The translations under genes were made by a program, and so were the position numbers. Under the pieces are notes generated by a model. That model did not search any database, was not told where the DNA came from, and was given only the letters and a program-made list of their open reading frames with translations. DNA of 7,961 bases, from contig QIDW01000220.1 in the NCBI GenBank assembly GCA_003230435.1, positions 1-7,961 of the forward strand, given 5' to 3'. This document shows positions 1 through 5,471 of the stretch, in pieces; positions within the stretch are counted from its first letter, which is position 1, and each line of letters starts with the position of its first letter. The DNA is from Acidimicrobiia bacterium. Lineage in GTDB: Bacteria > Actinomycetota > Acidimicrobiia > Spongiisociales > ZC4RG35.

Positions 1-1
1 G

Positions 2-538
2 CTGATCGGCCGTGTGATCGGCTTCACGGTCATGGGTGTTGGCGTGTTCCTGCTTGCAGCGAGGCAAGCGGCGGGTTTGTTCTGGCTCGTTGTCGGATGG
101 TACCTGGCCACGACAGCTGTCTCGGCTGGAAGGCGAGAGGAGCTGAGCGCTGCATTCGATGGGATGACCATTGCCGACGTCATGCGTGCAACACCGGATG
201 CCGTCTCCGGGAATGCGACGATCTCAGACGTACTCAGCCTCTACGCGATAGGCCCGCGGTTGTGGTCCCTCCCTGTGGAGATGACCGGCAGGGTTGTCGG
301 TGTGATAGGACAAGAAGAGATCGATTCGATCTCGCCGAGCCGTTGGCCGTCCGTGCGAACGAGGGCGTTGATGTCCAGGATCGGCCCGGCGGACATAGTC
401 GAAGCCGAGGAACCGTTGGAGTCCCTGCTACTGCGCCCGGCCGGCCCCAGCGGCAGAGCGGTGGTCGTGAGGGATGGAATCGTGGTAGGAATCATCGACG
501 GGCAGGCACTGGGATCGGTGCTATCGAGTCGACAGTGA
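2..538 (+). CDS. M50 (site-2 type) metalloprotease with CBS domain pair, C-terminal part (5' end outside window)
   Basis: The reading frame is open from the left edge, so only the last ~178 residues are visible. They begin with hydrophobic membrane segments (VMGVGVFLLAA, then GLFWLVVGWYLATTAV). A soluble tail follows with two CBS-like units: the first from about TIADVMRATPDAVSGNATISD to VVGVIGQEEI, the second from ALMSRIGPADIVEAEEPLES to VVGIIDGQAL. This order, last membrane helices then paired CBS domains, is typical of actinobacterial M50B/S2P-like zinc proteases, which cut membrane substrates inside the bilayer and may be tuned by nucleotide binding to the CBS pair. The catalytic HExxH region would lie upstream of the window and cannot be checked, so a non-peptidase CBS membrane protein remains possible. 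The TGA stop overlaps the inverted heptamer repeat that follows. Confidence 0.72.
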   Translation: MIGRVIGFTVMGVGVFLLAARQAAGLFWLVVGWYLATTAVSAGRREELSAAFDGMTIADVMRATPDAVSGNATISDVLSLYAIGPRLWSLPVEMTGRVVGVIGQEEIDSISPSRWPSVRTRALMSRIGPADIVEAEEPLESLLLRPAGPSGRAVVVRDGIVVGIIDGQALGSVLSSRQ

Positions 539-574
539 ACAGTTCACAGTCGGCAACTTCCGAACTGTGAACTG
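537..574 (+). repeat. Stem-loop at the stop codon of the M50 gene, built from inverted heptamer copies
   Basis: Positions 540-550 (CAGTTCACAGT) pair perfectly with 564-574 (ACTGTGAACTG). The stem continues with CGG (551-553) against CCG (560-562) around the loop CAACTT, leaving A563 bulged. The whole is a 14-bp hairpin right after the stop codon. It has no T-run, so it is at best an imperfect terminator or an mRNA 3'-end stabiliser. A competing fold pairs 537-550 with 599-612 over 14 perfect base pairs. Confidence 0.6.
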
Positions 575-611
575 AAGACTGTCAACTGAAAACTGAAAAC
601 TGTGAACTGTT
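563..611 (+). repeat. Array of seven tandem heptamers, consensus AACTGNN
   Basis: Seven exact 7-nt units run without a gap: AACTGTG, AACTGAA, GACTGTC, AACTGAA, AACTGAA, AACTGTG and AACTGTT. ACTG is invariant in the same phase of every unit; positions 6-7 vary and one unit begins with G. The last two units occur in inverted orientation at 537-550. The array ends two bases inside the left arm of the first CIRCE operator. It resembles the short tandemly repeated heptanucleotides (STRRs) known from filamentous cyanobacteria, but its function here is unknown. Confidence 0.85.
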
Positions 612-640
612 CTGGCACTCTCGTCAAGTGAGTGCCAGAA
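610..640 (+). promoter_or_regulatory. CIRCE operator 1 (HrcA binding site)
   Basis: A perfect inverted repeat with 11-bp arms TTCTGGCACTC (610-620) and GAGTGCCAGAA (630-640) is separated by exactly 9 bp. The CIRCE consensus is TTAGCACTC, N9, GAGTGCTAA, so arm content and spacing both match, with the G/C variant at the third core position found on both sides. CIRCE is bound by the heat-shock repressor HrcA, whose folding depends on GroEL. It lies 57 bp upstream of groES. No hrcA gene is visible in the window. Confidence 0.93.
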
Positions 641-645
641 CTCGC

Positions 646-651
646 TACTAT
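646..651 (+). promoter_or_regulatory. Possible -10 box of the groESL promoter
   Basis: TACTAT at 646-651 keeps the TA...AT frame of a sigma-A type -10 element and sits between the two CIRCE copies, where a repressor would block polymerase. The matching -35 position (around 623-628) falls inside the first CIRCE spacer and has only weak similarity to TTGACA. The assignment therefore rests mostly on position. Confidence 0.4.
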
Positions 652-677
652 TGGCACTCGTAAGTACCGACTGCTAA
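651..677 (+). promoter_or_regulatory. CIRCE operator 2 (slightly degenerate)
   Basis: TTGGCACTC (651-659) and GACTGCTAA (669-677) are separated by exactly 9 bp. Each half differs from the CIRCE consensus at one base. Its centre lies 39 bp downstream of the centre of the first copy. It ends 20 bp before the groES start codon and would overlap the 5' untranslated region if the -10 box at 646 is used. Confidence 0.82.
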
Positions 678-697
678 CTCGAAACAAGGAGAGTCGG

Positions 698-985
698 ATG
701 GATCTAAAGCCTTTGGGCGACCGTATCGTGGTCAAGCCCCAAGACGAAGAAGAGAGTCGCACCGCAGGTGGTCTCGTGATTCCGGACACCGCCAAGGAGA
801 AGCCCCAACTGGGTGAAGTCCTCGCGGTCGGCCCGGGTGAGTTCAAGGATGGGGAACGTGTCCCCGTCGACGTCAACGTCGGAGACGTCGTCTTCTATTC
901 GAAGTACGGCGGCACCGAGGTGAAGCACAACGGCGAGGATCTCTTGATCCTCTCGAGCCGTGACGTGCTCGCCATCTTGGGCTAG
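698..985 (+). CDS. groES: Co-chaperonin GroES (Hsp10)
   Basis: This 95-residue protein has the usual GroES length and caps the GroEL cavity as a heptameric ring in the cytoplasm. It begins MDLKPLGDRIVVKP, the classic GroES opening, followed by the mobile-loop region (EESRTAGGLVIPDTAKEKPQ) that docks on the GroEL apical domains. The beta-barrel signatures GEVLAVGPG, VGDVVFYSKYGGTEV and EDLLILSSRDVLAIL come next. The ATG at 698 is preferred over an upstream in-frame ATG at 632, because AAGGAG (686-691) sits 6 nt before it and the upstream extension would translate CIRCE DNA. It is followed by groEL after 14 bp, so the two form one operon controlled by the tandem CIRCE sites. Confidence 0.97.
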   Translation: MDLKPLGDRIVVKPQDEEESRTAGGLVIPDTAKEKPQLGEVLAVGPGEFKDGERVPVDVNVGDVVFYSKYGGTEVKHNGEDLLILSSRDVLAILG

Positions 986-999
986 AAGGGGATACCTAC

Positions 1000-2634
1000 A
1001 TGGCAGCCAAGGAAATTCGTTTCAATGATGAGGCCCGTCGTGGCCTCCAGGCGGGCGTAGACAAGCTCGCCGACACCGTCAAGGTGACGCTCGGCCCGAA
1101 GGGTCGCAACGTTGTCCTCGAGAAGAAGTGGGGAGCTCCCACGATCACGAACGATGGTGTGACAATCGCCAAAGAGATCGAGCTCGACGACCCATTCGAG
1201 AACATGGGCGCACAGCTCGCCAAGGAAGTTGCGAACAAGACCAACGATGTAGCCGGTGACGGCACGACCACGGCAACGGTGCTTGCACAGGCAATGGTCA
1301 CCGACGGTCTCCGTCTTGTTACCGCCGGTGCGAATCCGATGGAGATGCGCCGCGGCATCGAGGAAGCCGTCAACGCTGTTGTCGGCGCGATCGAGGATGC
1401 CGCCATCGAGATCAGCTCAGACGATCGCGACTCGATTGCATATGTTGCAGCCAACTCGGCTGCGGACGAGGAGATCGGCGGTCACATCGCGGACGCGATG
1501 CGGCAAGTCGGGAACGAGGGTGTTATCACCGTCGAGGACTCCCAGACGTTCGGTGTCGATCTCGAGTTCACCGAGGGAATGCAGTTCGACAAGGGTTACA
1601 TCTCGCCGTACTTCATCACCGACCCTGATCGCCAGGAAGCCGTCCTCGAGGATCCATACATCCTCATTGCGAATCAGAAGATCGGCTCGGTACAGGATCT
1701 CGTTCCGGTGCTCGAAAAGGTCATGCAGACGAGCAAGCCTGTCCTGATCATCTCTGAGGATGTTGAGGGCGAAGCGCTCGCAACGCTCGTGGTGAACAAG
1801 ATCCGTGGCACGTTCAACTCGGTTGCCGTCAAGGCTCCTGGGTTCGGCGAACGTCGTAAGGCTCAGCTCCAGGACATCGCCATCCTCACGGGCGCGACGG
1901 TCATCTCTGAAGAGGTCGGCCTCAAGCTCGATGGTGTGACGATCGAGATGCTGGGCACGGCCCGCAAGGTCGTCATCACGAAGGATGACACGACAATCGT
2001 CGAGGGTGCAGGTTCACACGCCGATGTGGAAGCCCGTGTCAAGCAGATCCGCCAGGAGATCGAGAACTCCGATTCCGACTGGGATAGCGAGAAGCTCTCG
2101 GAGCGTCTTGCGAAGCTCAGCGGCGGCGTCGCGGTCATCAAGGTCGGCGCTGCCACCGAGGTGGAGCTCAAGGAGAAGAAGCACCGTATCGAGGACGCCA
2201 TCCAGGCAACCCGTGCTGCCGTCGAGGAGGGCATCGTCCCCGGTGGTGGTGTTGCGTTGCTTCGCAGCCAGGCTGCGATCGACAAGCTTCGCGGCAAGAG
2301 CGACGACTGGAAGTCCGGTCGTCAGATCGTGCGCCAGGCACTCGAATCGCCGATCCGTCAGATCTCCATCAACGCCGGCTACGAAGGTGGCGTTGTGGTT
2401 GACAAGGTGAAGAACGAGCATCAGGGCCATGAAGGCTTCAACGCCGCCACCGGCGAGTTCGAAGACCTCATCGAGGCAGGAATCATCGATCCTGCAAAGG
2501 TGACCAGGTCGACGCTCCAGAACGCAGCTTCGATCGCTGCGCTGATCGTTACGACTCTCGTTGCCGAGACGCCAGAGGATGCACCCGCAATGCCGGGTGG
2601 TGGCCACGAACACGACGGCGGAATGGGCTTCTAG
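1000..2634 (+). CDS. groEL: 60-kDa chaperonin GroEL (Hsp60)
   Basis: At 544 residues this is full length for GroEL, the ATP-driven tetradecameric folding chamber of the cytosol. Visible hallmarks are TLGPKGRNVVLEKKWGAPTITNDG with the catalytic Asp52, GDGTTT with Asp87 at 86-91, the apical segment GYISPYFITDP and APGFGERRKAQLQD. The C-terminal equatorial segment is EDAIQATRAAVEEG, whose Asp399 corresponds to E. coli Asp398, followed by IVPGGGVAL. The tail GGGHEHDGGMGF mixes two His residues with a short Gly-Met end, between the His-rich and GGM types of actinobacterial chaperonins. A GAAGGGGA ribosome binding site overlaps the groES stop. The gene ends at a strong terminator. No frameshift or missing key residue was seen. 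Confidence 0.98.
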   Translation: MAAKEIRFNDEARRGLQAGVDKLADTVKVTLGPKGRNVVLEKKWGAPTITNDGVTIAKEIELDDPFENMGAQLAKEVANKTNDVAGDGTTTATVLAQAMVTDGLRLVTAGANPMEMRRGIEEAVNAVVGAIEDAAIEISSDDRDSIAYVAANSAADEEIGGHIADAMRQVGNEGVITVEDSQTFGVDLEFTEGMQFDKGYISPYFITDPDRQEAVLEDPYILIANQKIGSVQDLVPVLEKVMQTSKPVLIISEDVEGEALATLVVNKIRGTFNSVAVKAPGFGERRKAQLQDIAILTGATVISEEVGLKLDGVTIEMLGTARKVVITKDDTTIVEGAGSHADVEARVKQIRQEIENSDSDWDSEKLSERLAKLSGGVAVIKVGAATEVELKEKKHRIEDAIQATRAAVEEGIVPGGGVALLRSQAAIDKLRGKSDDWKSGRQIVRQALESPIRQISINAGYEGGVVVDKVKNEHQGHEGFNAATGEFEDLIEAGIIDPAKVTRSTLQNAASIAALIVTTLVAETPEDAPAMPGGGHEHDGGMGF

Positions 2635-2648
2635 CGGTCCATCAAACC

Positions 2649-2687
2649 AAAGAGAAGGGGCGCCCCGACGGGCGCCCCTTCTCTTTT
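2649..2687 (+). terminator. Intrinsic terminator of the groESL operon
   Basis: A perfect 17-bp stem pairs 2649-2665 (AAAGAGAAGGGGCGCCC) with 2670-2686, around the loop CGAC (2666-2669), and ends in TTTT (2684-2687). It lies 14 bp after the groEL stop codon. The A-tract on the left and T-tract on the right also make it partly active on the opposite strand. Confidence 0.92.
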
Positions 2688-2703
2688 GCCCTGCTGGTCG
2701 TCG

Positions 2704-2746
2704 GGCACCAGGCACCAGGCTTCCTGGGCCCTGGGTCCGGGGACCC
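2704..2746 (+). repeat. GC-rich period-7 repeats and small hairpins upstream of the regulator gene
   Basis: GGCACCA occurs twice in tandem (2704-2717), and TGGGCCC (2725-2731) is followed by TGGGTCC (2732-2738). CCAGG/CCTGG (2715-2719 and 2723-2727) can form a hairpin with a 3-nt loop, and GGGTCC/GGACCC (2733-2738 and 2741-2746) form a near-palindrome. Two-copy heptamers can arise by chance, so this is only weakly related to the array at 563-611. It lies between the groEL terminator and the start at 2770, where a promoter is expected but not evident. Confidence 0.45.
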
Positions 2747-2769
2747 GTCGGCATCACTATCGTGACGAC

Positions 2770-3138
2770 ATGCATTTCGCGGTACTCGGCCCGATCGAGG
2801 CGGTCGAGAACGGGCAACGCCATGCACTCGGGGGACAGAAGCAGCGCACGGTTCTTGCGCTGTTGATCGCGCAGGCCGGTCGTCAGGTGACGACCGGGCA
2901 GCTGATCGATGGTGTCTACGGCGACGATCAGCCGAAGGGGGCGCGCCGTTCCATCCAGACATACGTGTCGAATCTGCGCGGCGAGTTGGGGGACGTCATT
3001 CGTGCCGATGGCTCCGGCTATCTGCTGAGCGTCGAGCGCGAGGACGTCGACGTTCAGCGTTTCGAGGACGCTGTCGCCGCGGGGCCGGTAGCGACGACGA
3101 TCCGGACATCTCTGCGACCAGGCTCAGGGACGCGCTGA
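2770..3138 (+). CDS. Fragment 1: AfsR/SARP-type winged-helix DNA-binding domain
   Basis: The frame gives 122 residues, of which about the first 105 look genuine. MHFAVLGPIEAVENGQRHALGGQKQRTVLALLIAQAGRQV fits the start of the OmpR-like winged helix of SARP/AfsR regulators (LGxxE, LGGxKQR, LLALL). The recognition region follows with LIDGVYGDDQPKGARRSIQTYVSNLR, then GSGYLLSVEREDVDVQRFED, the usual wing and linker. After residue 105 the sequence becomes GPVATTIRTSLRPGSGTR, which has no family resemblance and results from the frameshift. Translation from ATG 2770 was chosen because upstream in-frame residues look non-coding. No strong Shine-Dalgarno is seen; GTGACGAC precedes the ATG. By itself the fragment would be a DNA-binding domain without its effector part. 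Confidence 0.7.
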   Translation: MHFAVLGPIEAVENGQRHALGGQKQRTVLALLIAQAGRQVTTGQLIDGVYGDDQPKGARRSIQTYVSNLRGELGDVIRADGSGYLLSVEREDVDVQRFEDAVAAGPVATTIRTSLRPGSGTR

Positions 3139-3152
3139 GCCTATGGCGGGGC

Positions 3153-3965
3153 GTGCCGTATGCCGATGTCGACACCTACGACGCCCTCTCTACAGAGATC
3201 ACGCGGCTCAACGAACTGCGCATAATGGCGATCGAGCAGCGCATCGAGGCAGACCTTGACCTGGGACGGCACCGCGAGCTGATCGCAGAACTCGAGTCGC
3301 TGACCAGGGAGCACCCGCTGCGCGAGCGCCTCTGCGGCTTCCAAATGCTTGCCCTGTATCGCTCCGGGCGTCAGGCCGAGGCCCTGCGGGCATACGAACA
3401 GGCCAGGGCTGAGCTCGTAGACGGGCTCGGCCTCGATCCCTCCTCTGAACTGCGAGAGCTCGAGCAGCGGATCCTCGAACAGGACCCAGAACTCGACTTT
3501 CAGTGGTCACAAAGACAAGCGCCGTCCCCGACCCGGTCCGCGCTCGAGGTCCGGTTCGCTCGGAGTGGCGATGTTGATGTGGCCTATCACGTCGTTGGCG
3601 ACGGGCCGGTGGACATTGTGTACGTCCAGGGCGCGTGGTCTCACCTCGAAGTCCAATGGGAGTCGCCGGCCTACCGCGCGTTCTGTGAGCAACTGGGTGA
3701 GTTTGCTCGCGTGATCCTCTTCGACAAGCGCGGTATGGGCATGTCGGATCGAGTGCCGGGTTGCAACACCACTCGACGTGCGAATGGACGACATCAGGGA
3801 AGTCATGGACGCTGTGGGCAGCGAGTCTGCCGCTCTCATCGGTGCATCCGAGGGCGGACCCTTGTCCATGCTGTTTGCAGCGGCACACCCGGAGCGGACG
3901 GCCGGGCTGATACTGATGGGTGGAGAGGTCCGAGAGCGTACGGATGCCGAGTGGCCGTGGGGTGA
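3153..3965 (+). CDS. Fragment 2: BTAD domain and N-terminal part of an alpha/beta hydrolase
   Basis: Genuine sequence runs from about 3087 to 3758; the first in-frame ATG is at 3153, but it lies inside the domain and is probably not a natural start. Residues 1-115 form the all-helical bacterial transcriptional activation domain (BTAD), with LSTEITRLNELRIMAIEQRI, LIAELESLTREHPLRERL, YRSGRQAEALRAYEQAR and LGLDPSSELRELEQRIL. After a short linker, VRFARSGDVDVAYHVVGDGP begins an alpha/beta hydrolase fold, with the VDIVYVQGAWSH strand/oxyanion region and RVILFDKRGMGMSDRV as the beta4 segment. Beyond VPG (about residue 203) the frame reads Arg/Gly-rich nonsense to a stop at 3965. The fragment overlaps fragment 3, where the true continuation lies. 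Confidence 0.7.
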   Translation: MPYADVDTYDALSTEITRLNELRIMAIEQRIEADLDLGRHRELIAELESLTREHPLRERLCGFQMLALYRSGRQAEALRAYEQARAELVDGLGLDPSSELRELEQRILEQDPELDFQWSQRQAPSPTRSALEVRFARSGDVDVAYHVVGDGPVDIVYVQGAWSHLEVQWESPAYRAFCEQLGEFARVILFDKRGMGMSDRVPGCNTTRRANGRHQGSHGRCGQRVCRSHRCIRGRTLVHAVCSGTPGADGRADTDGWRGPRAYGCRVAVG

Positions 3966-4866
3966 AGCCACAGAGGAAGAATTCGAGGCATCGATGGCAA
4001 CGCTCCAGGAGCGGTGGGGCAAGCCGGGTCGCTTCATGGAGTACTTCGCTCCCAGCCAGGACGAGACACCGTGGCTCACCGAGTGGTCGGCACGTCTGCA
4101 ATCGAATGCCAACACTCCCGGCAGTGCCGAGGCCTTCATGCGGATGGCTTTTGACATCGACGTTCGCGACATCGCTTCTTCCATCCGTGTCCCCACACTG
4201 ATCCTCCACTCGGAGGGGGACCGAATCTGCCATGTGGAGAACGGGCGCTTTCTGGCTCGCGAGATCCCCGGCGCCCGTTATGTGGAGCTGCCGGGCGCCG
4301 ATCACGTTCCGTGGTTCGAACCCGACCGTGCGACGGGTGAGATCCGGGAGTTCCTGACCGGTGTTCAAGTCCAACAGGAACCCGACCGGGTACTAGCGAC
4401 GGTGTTGTTCACCGACATCGTCGGGTCTAGGGATCGATCCGCTGTAGAAGGAGATGGTCGCTGGCAGGAGCTGGTGGGGGCATACGACACGGTGGTCCAC
4501 AGCCAGCTGGCACGTTTCCGAGGGGTCGGCGTCGATACGCGCGGCACCGCCCTCCTGGCGACCTTCGATGGCCCAACACGCGCCATCCAATGTGGCCGGG
4601 AGATCGAACGGCAGGTGATGCGACTCGGTCTCGAAGTGAGTGCCGGAATCCACACTGGTGAAGTAGAGCGATTGGGTGACGATTTGGCCGGAATCGCAGC
4701 CCGTGTCGGAGAACAGATCGCCGCCCTCGCGGAACCTGGCGAGGTGCTTGTCTCAGGAACCGTACGCGATCTTGTTGCTGGATCGGGTCTGGAATTCAAA
4801 GACCGGGGTACCCATGAACTGCGCGGTGTCGCCGGCGAGTGGCGGGTCTTCGCAGCGACCGATTGA
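3778..4866 (+). CDS. Fragment 3: C-terminal alpha/beta hydrolase plus degenerate class III nucleotidyl cyclase domain
   Basis: Counting from GTG 3778 (true sequence probably continues back to 3760), residues 1-190 complete the hydrolase. The nucleophile elbow is GASEGG with Ser24, the acid is Asp148 in HSEGDRICH, and the base is His176 in GADHVPWF, so a full catalytic triad is present. From about 203 (RVLATVLFTDIVGS) a class III adenylate/guanylate cyclase homology domain follows to the end. The first metal-binding Asp is kept (Asp213, FTDIVGS). The segment usually reading KTxGDGxLATF is DTRGTALLATF (253-263), so the second metal Asp is Thr257 and the substrate-specifying Lys is Asp253. In the usual (N/H)xxxR motif, positions 309 and 313 are Arg and Gln, losing the transition-state Arg. 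Cyclase activity is therefore doubtful, while the hydrolase fold looks intact. Confidence 0.75.
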   Translation: MRMDDIREVMDAVGSESAALIGASEGGPLSMLFAAAHPERTAGLILMGGEVRERTDAEWPWGEATEEEFEASMATLQERWGKPGRFMEYFAPSQDETPWLTEWSARLQSNANTPGSAEAFMRMAFDIDVRDIASSIRVPTLILHSEGDRICHVENGRFLAREIPGARYVELPGADHVPWFEPDRATGEIREFLTGVQVQQEPDRVLATVLFTDIVGSRDRSAVEGDGRWQELVGAYDTVVHSQLARFRGVGVDTRGTALLATFDGPTRAIQCGREIERQVMRLGLEVSAGIHTGEVERLGDDLAGIAARVGEQIAALAEPGEVLVSGTVRDLVAGSGLEFKDRGTHELRGVAGEWRVFAATD

Positions 4867-4923
4867 CCCACAGAGCCAGATCCCGCACTACGCGACTCGG
4901 CCTAGCGCACATACTCCTGCATG

Positions 4924-5172
4924 CTACGAACTGACCGGCGAATGCCCGTCGATCTTGGCGTAGGCGGCATCGATGATCTGGTCTTCGAGCGATCCGAGCG
5001 CCCGAGCCAGGGCGAGCTCCTCCCCGATCAAGGGGATGCACGGATCAGCAGGGTTGCGCTTCGCTCTGCCCGTGGCGTCGAAGTGATCCCCGTGTAGATC
5101 GAGCACTGCGTGAACCAACGTCGTGGAGTCGTCCTCGTCGATCCCGATCTCGATAGTGATGTGCTTATGCAT
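4924..5172 (-). CDS. DUF1876 (dsRBD-like) small protein
   Basis: The gene encodes 82 residues reading leftward from ATG 5172 to TAG 4924. MHKHITIEIGIDEDDSTTLVHAVLDL, GRAKRNPADPCIPLIGEELALARALGSL and LEDQIIDAA match the conserved pattern of DUF1876, a small actinobacterial family including M. tuberculosis Rv2632c with a double-stranded-RNA-binding-like fold and no known function. The start is supported by AGGAGG at 5182-5177 on the minus strand, 4 nt from the ATG, a rather short spacing. It converges with the broken fusion gene, whose stop is 57 bp away, and no clear terminator lies between them. Its promoter should lie between 5183 and about 5260, but no convincing -10/-35 pair was found. Family assignment is by recalled sequence pattern. 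Confidence 0.75.
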   Translation of the reverse strand: MHKHITIEIGIDEDDSTTLVHAVLDLHGDHFDATGRAKRNPADPCIPLIGEELALARALGSLEDQIIDAAYAKIDGHSPVSS

Positions 5173-5182
5173 AGAACCTCCT

Positions 5183-5471
5183 GTGATCGGCCTGTCCCAA
5201 TCATCCCTGAGATTCGCGGCTCTGGCTAGGGGAATCTCGCTTTGCGAGTCGTAGTGCGTGGAGCTCAGCGGACACGGAACAAGCGAGCAAAGCGGTACAG
5301 GCAGGTGTCCTCCCTTTCTGTGGGTGGCCTCGGGCTCAAGTCTCTCGGAGCGTCGTTGTTTGCGGTGTTCCGGCTGGGTCGGTTTCCTTGGGTGGGGTTG
5401 ATCGGGTCATGTGGTTCCGCCGCGATGTTTGATGACGTATCCCTACACGAGTGGGTGCAGCCGCTCAATCT
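5183..5471. other. Non-coding gap between the DUF1876 gene and the IS110 remnant
   Basis: No credible gene was recognised on either strand. Minor structure: GAGATTC (5209-5215) and GAATCTC (5232-5238) form a 7-bp inverted repeat, and CTCGC/GCGAG (5236-5240 and 5244-5248) a small hairpin with a TTT loop. The left part must hold the promoter of the minus-strand DUF1876 gene. The right part may be the distal end of the IS element or host DNA; no element boundary can be placed by eye. Confidence 0.45.

Larger units (their letters stand above)
2770..4866 (+). pseudogene. Frameshifted SARP-type wHTH / BTAD / alpha-beta hydrolase / class III cyclase fusion gene
   Basis: Three consecutive frames encode successive parts of one protein. 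Frame 1 carries residues up to FEDAVAAG (about 3084). Homology then continues in frame 3 as SDDDPDISATRLRDALSLWRG (from 3090), and returns to frame 1 at VATPLDVRMDD (from 3760). The first break fits one missing base near 3085-3087 in a GGGGCCGG stretch. The second fits one extra base (or two missing) in the GGG run at 3758-3760. The start-to-stop distance is 2097 bp, a multiple of three, so the repaired product would be about 698 residues. The hydrolase plus cyclase half resembles the known Rv1900c (LipJ) architecture of Mycobacterium tuberculosis, here with a DNA-binding and BTAD front end. The breaks may be genuine decay or assembly errors. The product would sense a ligand or partner and regulate transcription, but this is inferred. 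Confidence 0.8.

Noticed and set aside
2014..2823. A 269-codon minus-strand open frame across the groEL 3' end.
   Set aside because: It runs antisense to highly conserved GroEL sequence and through the terminator; no family pattern is seen.
3080..3092. Programmed ribosomal frameshifting as the explanation for the first break in the fusion gene.
   Set aside because: There is no slippery heptamer of the X XXY YYZ type or stop-codon context at the junction. A second shift in the opposite direction would also be needed, so decay or sequencing error is simpler.
3208..4374. A long open frame of 388 codons on the minus strand opposite the fusion gene.
   Set aside because: It is an Arg/Pro/His-rich antisense shadow of the GC-rich coding strand, with no domain resemblance, while the plus strand carries clear domains.
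5183..5205. Minus-strand TTGGGAC upstream of the DUF1876 gene resembles half of a DosR box, tempting because Rv2632c-type genes are in the same family.
   Set aside because: The second half (AGTCCC) is missing and the first half lacks one consensus base, so it is at chance level.
5265..5468. A 67-codon minus-strand frame just downstream of the IS110 remnant, considered as the missing transposase tail.
   Set aside because: Its Pro/Arg/Thr-rich sequence shows no IS110 C-terminal features such as the Transposase_20 helix-hairpin-helix pattern, and no other gene family was recognised.
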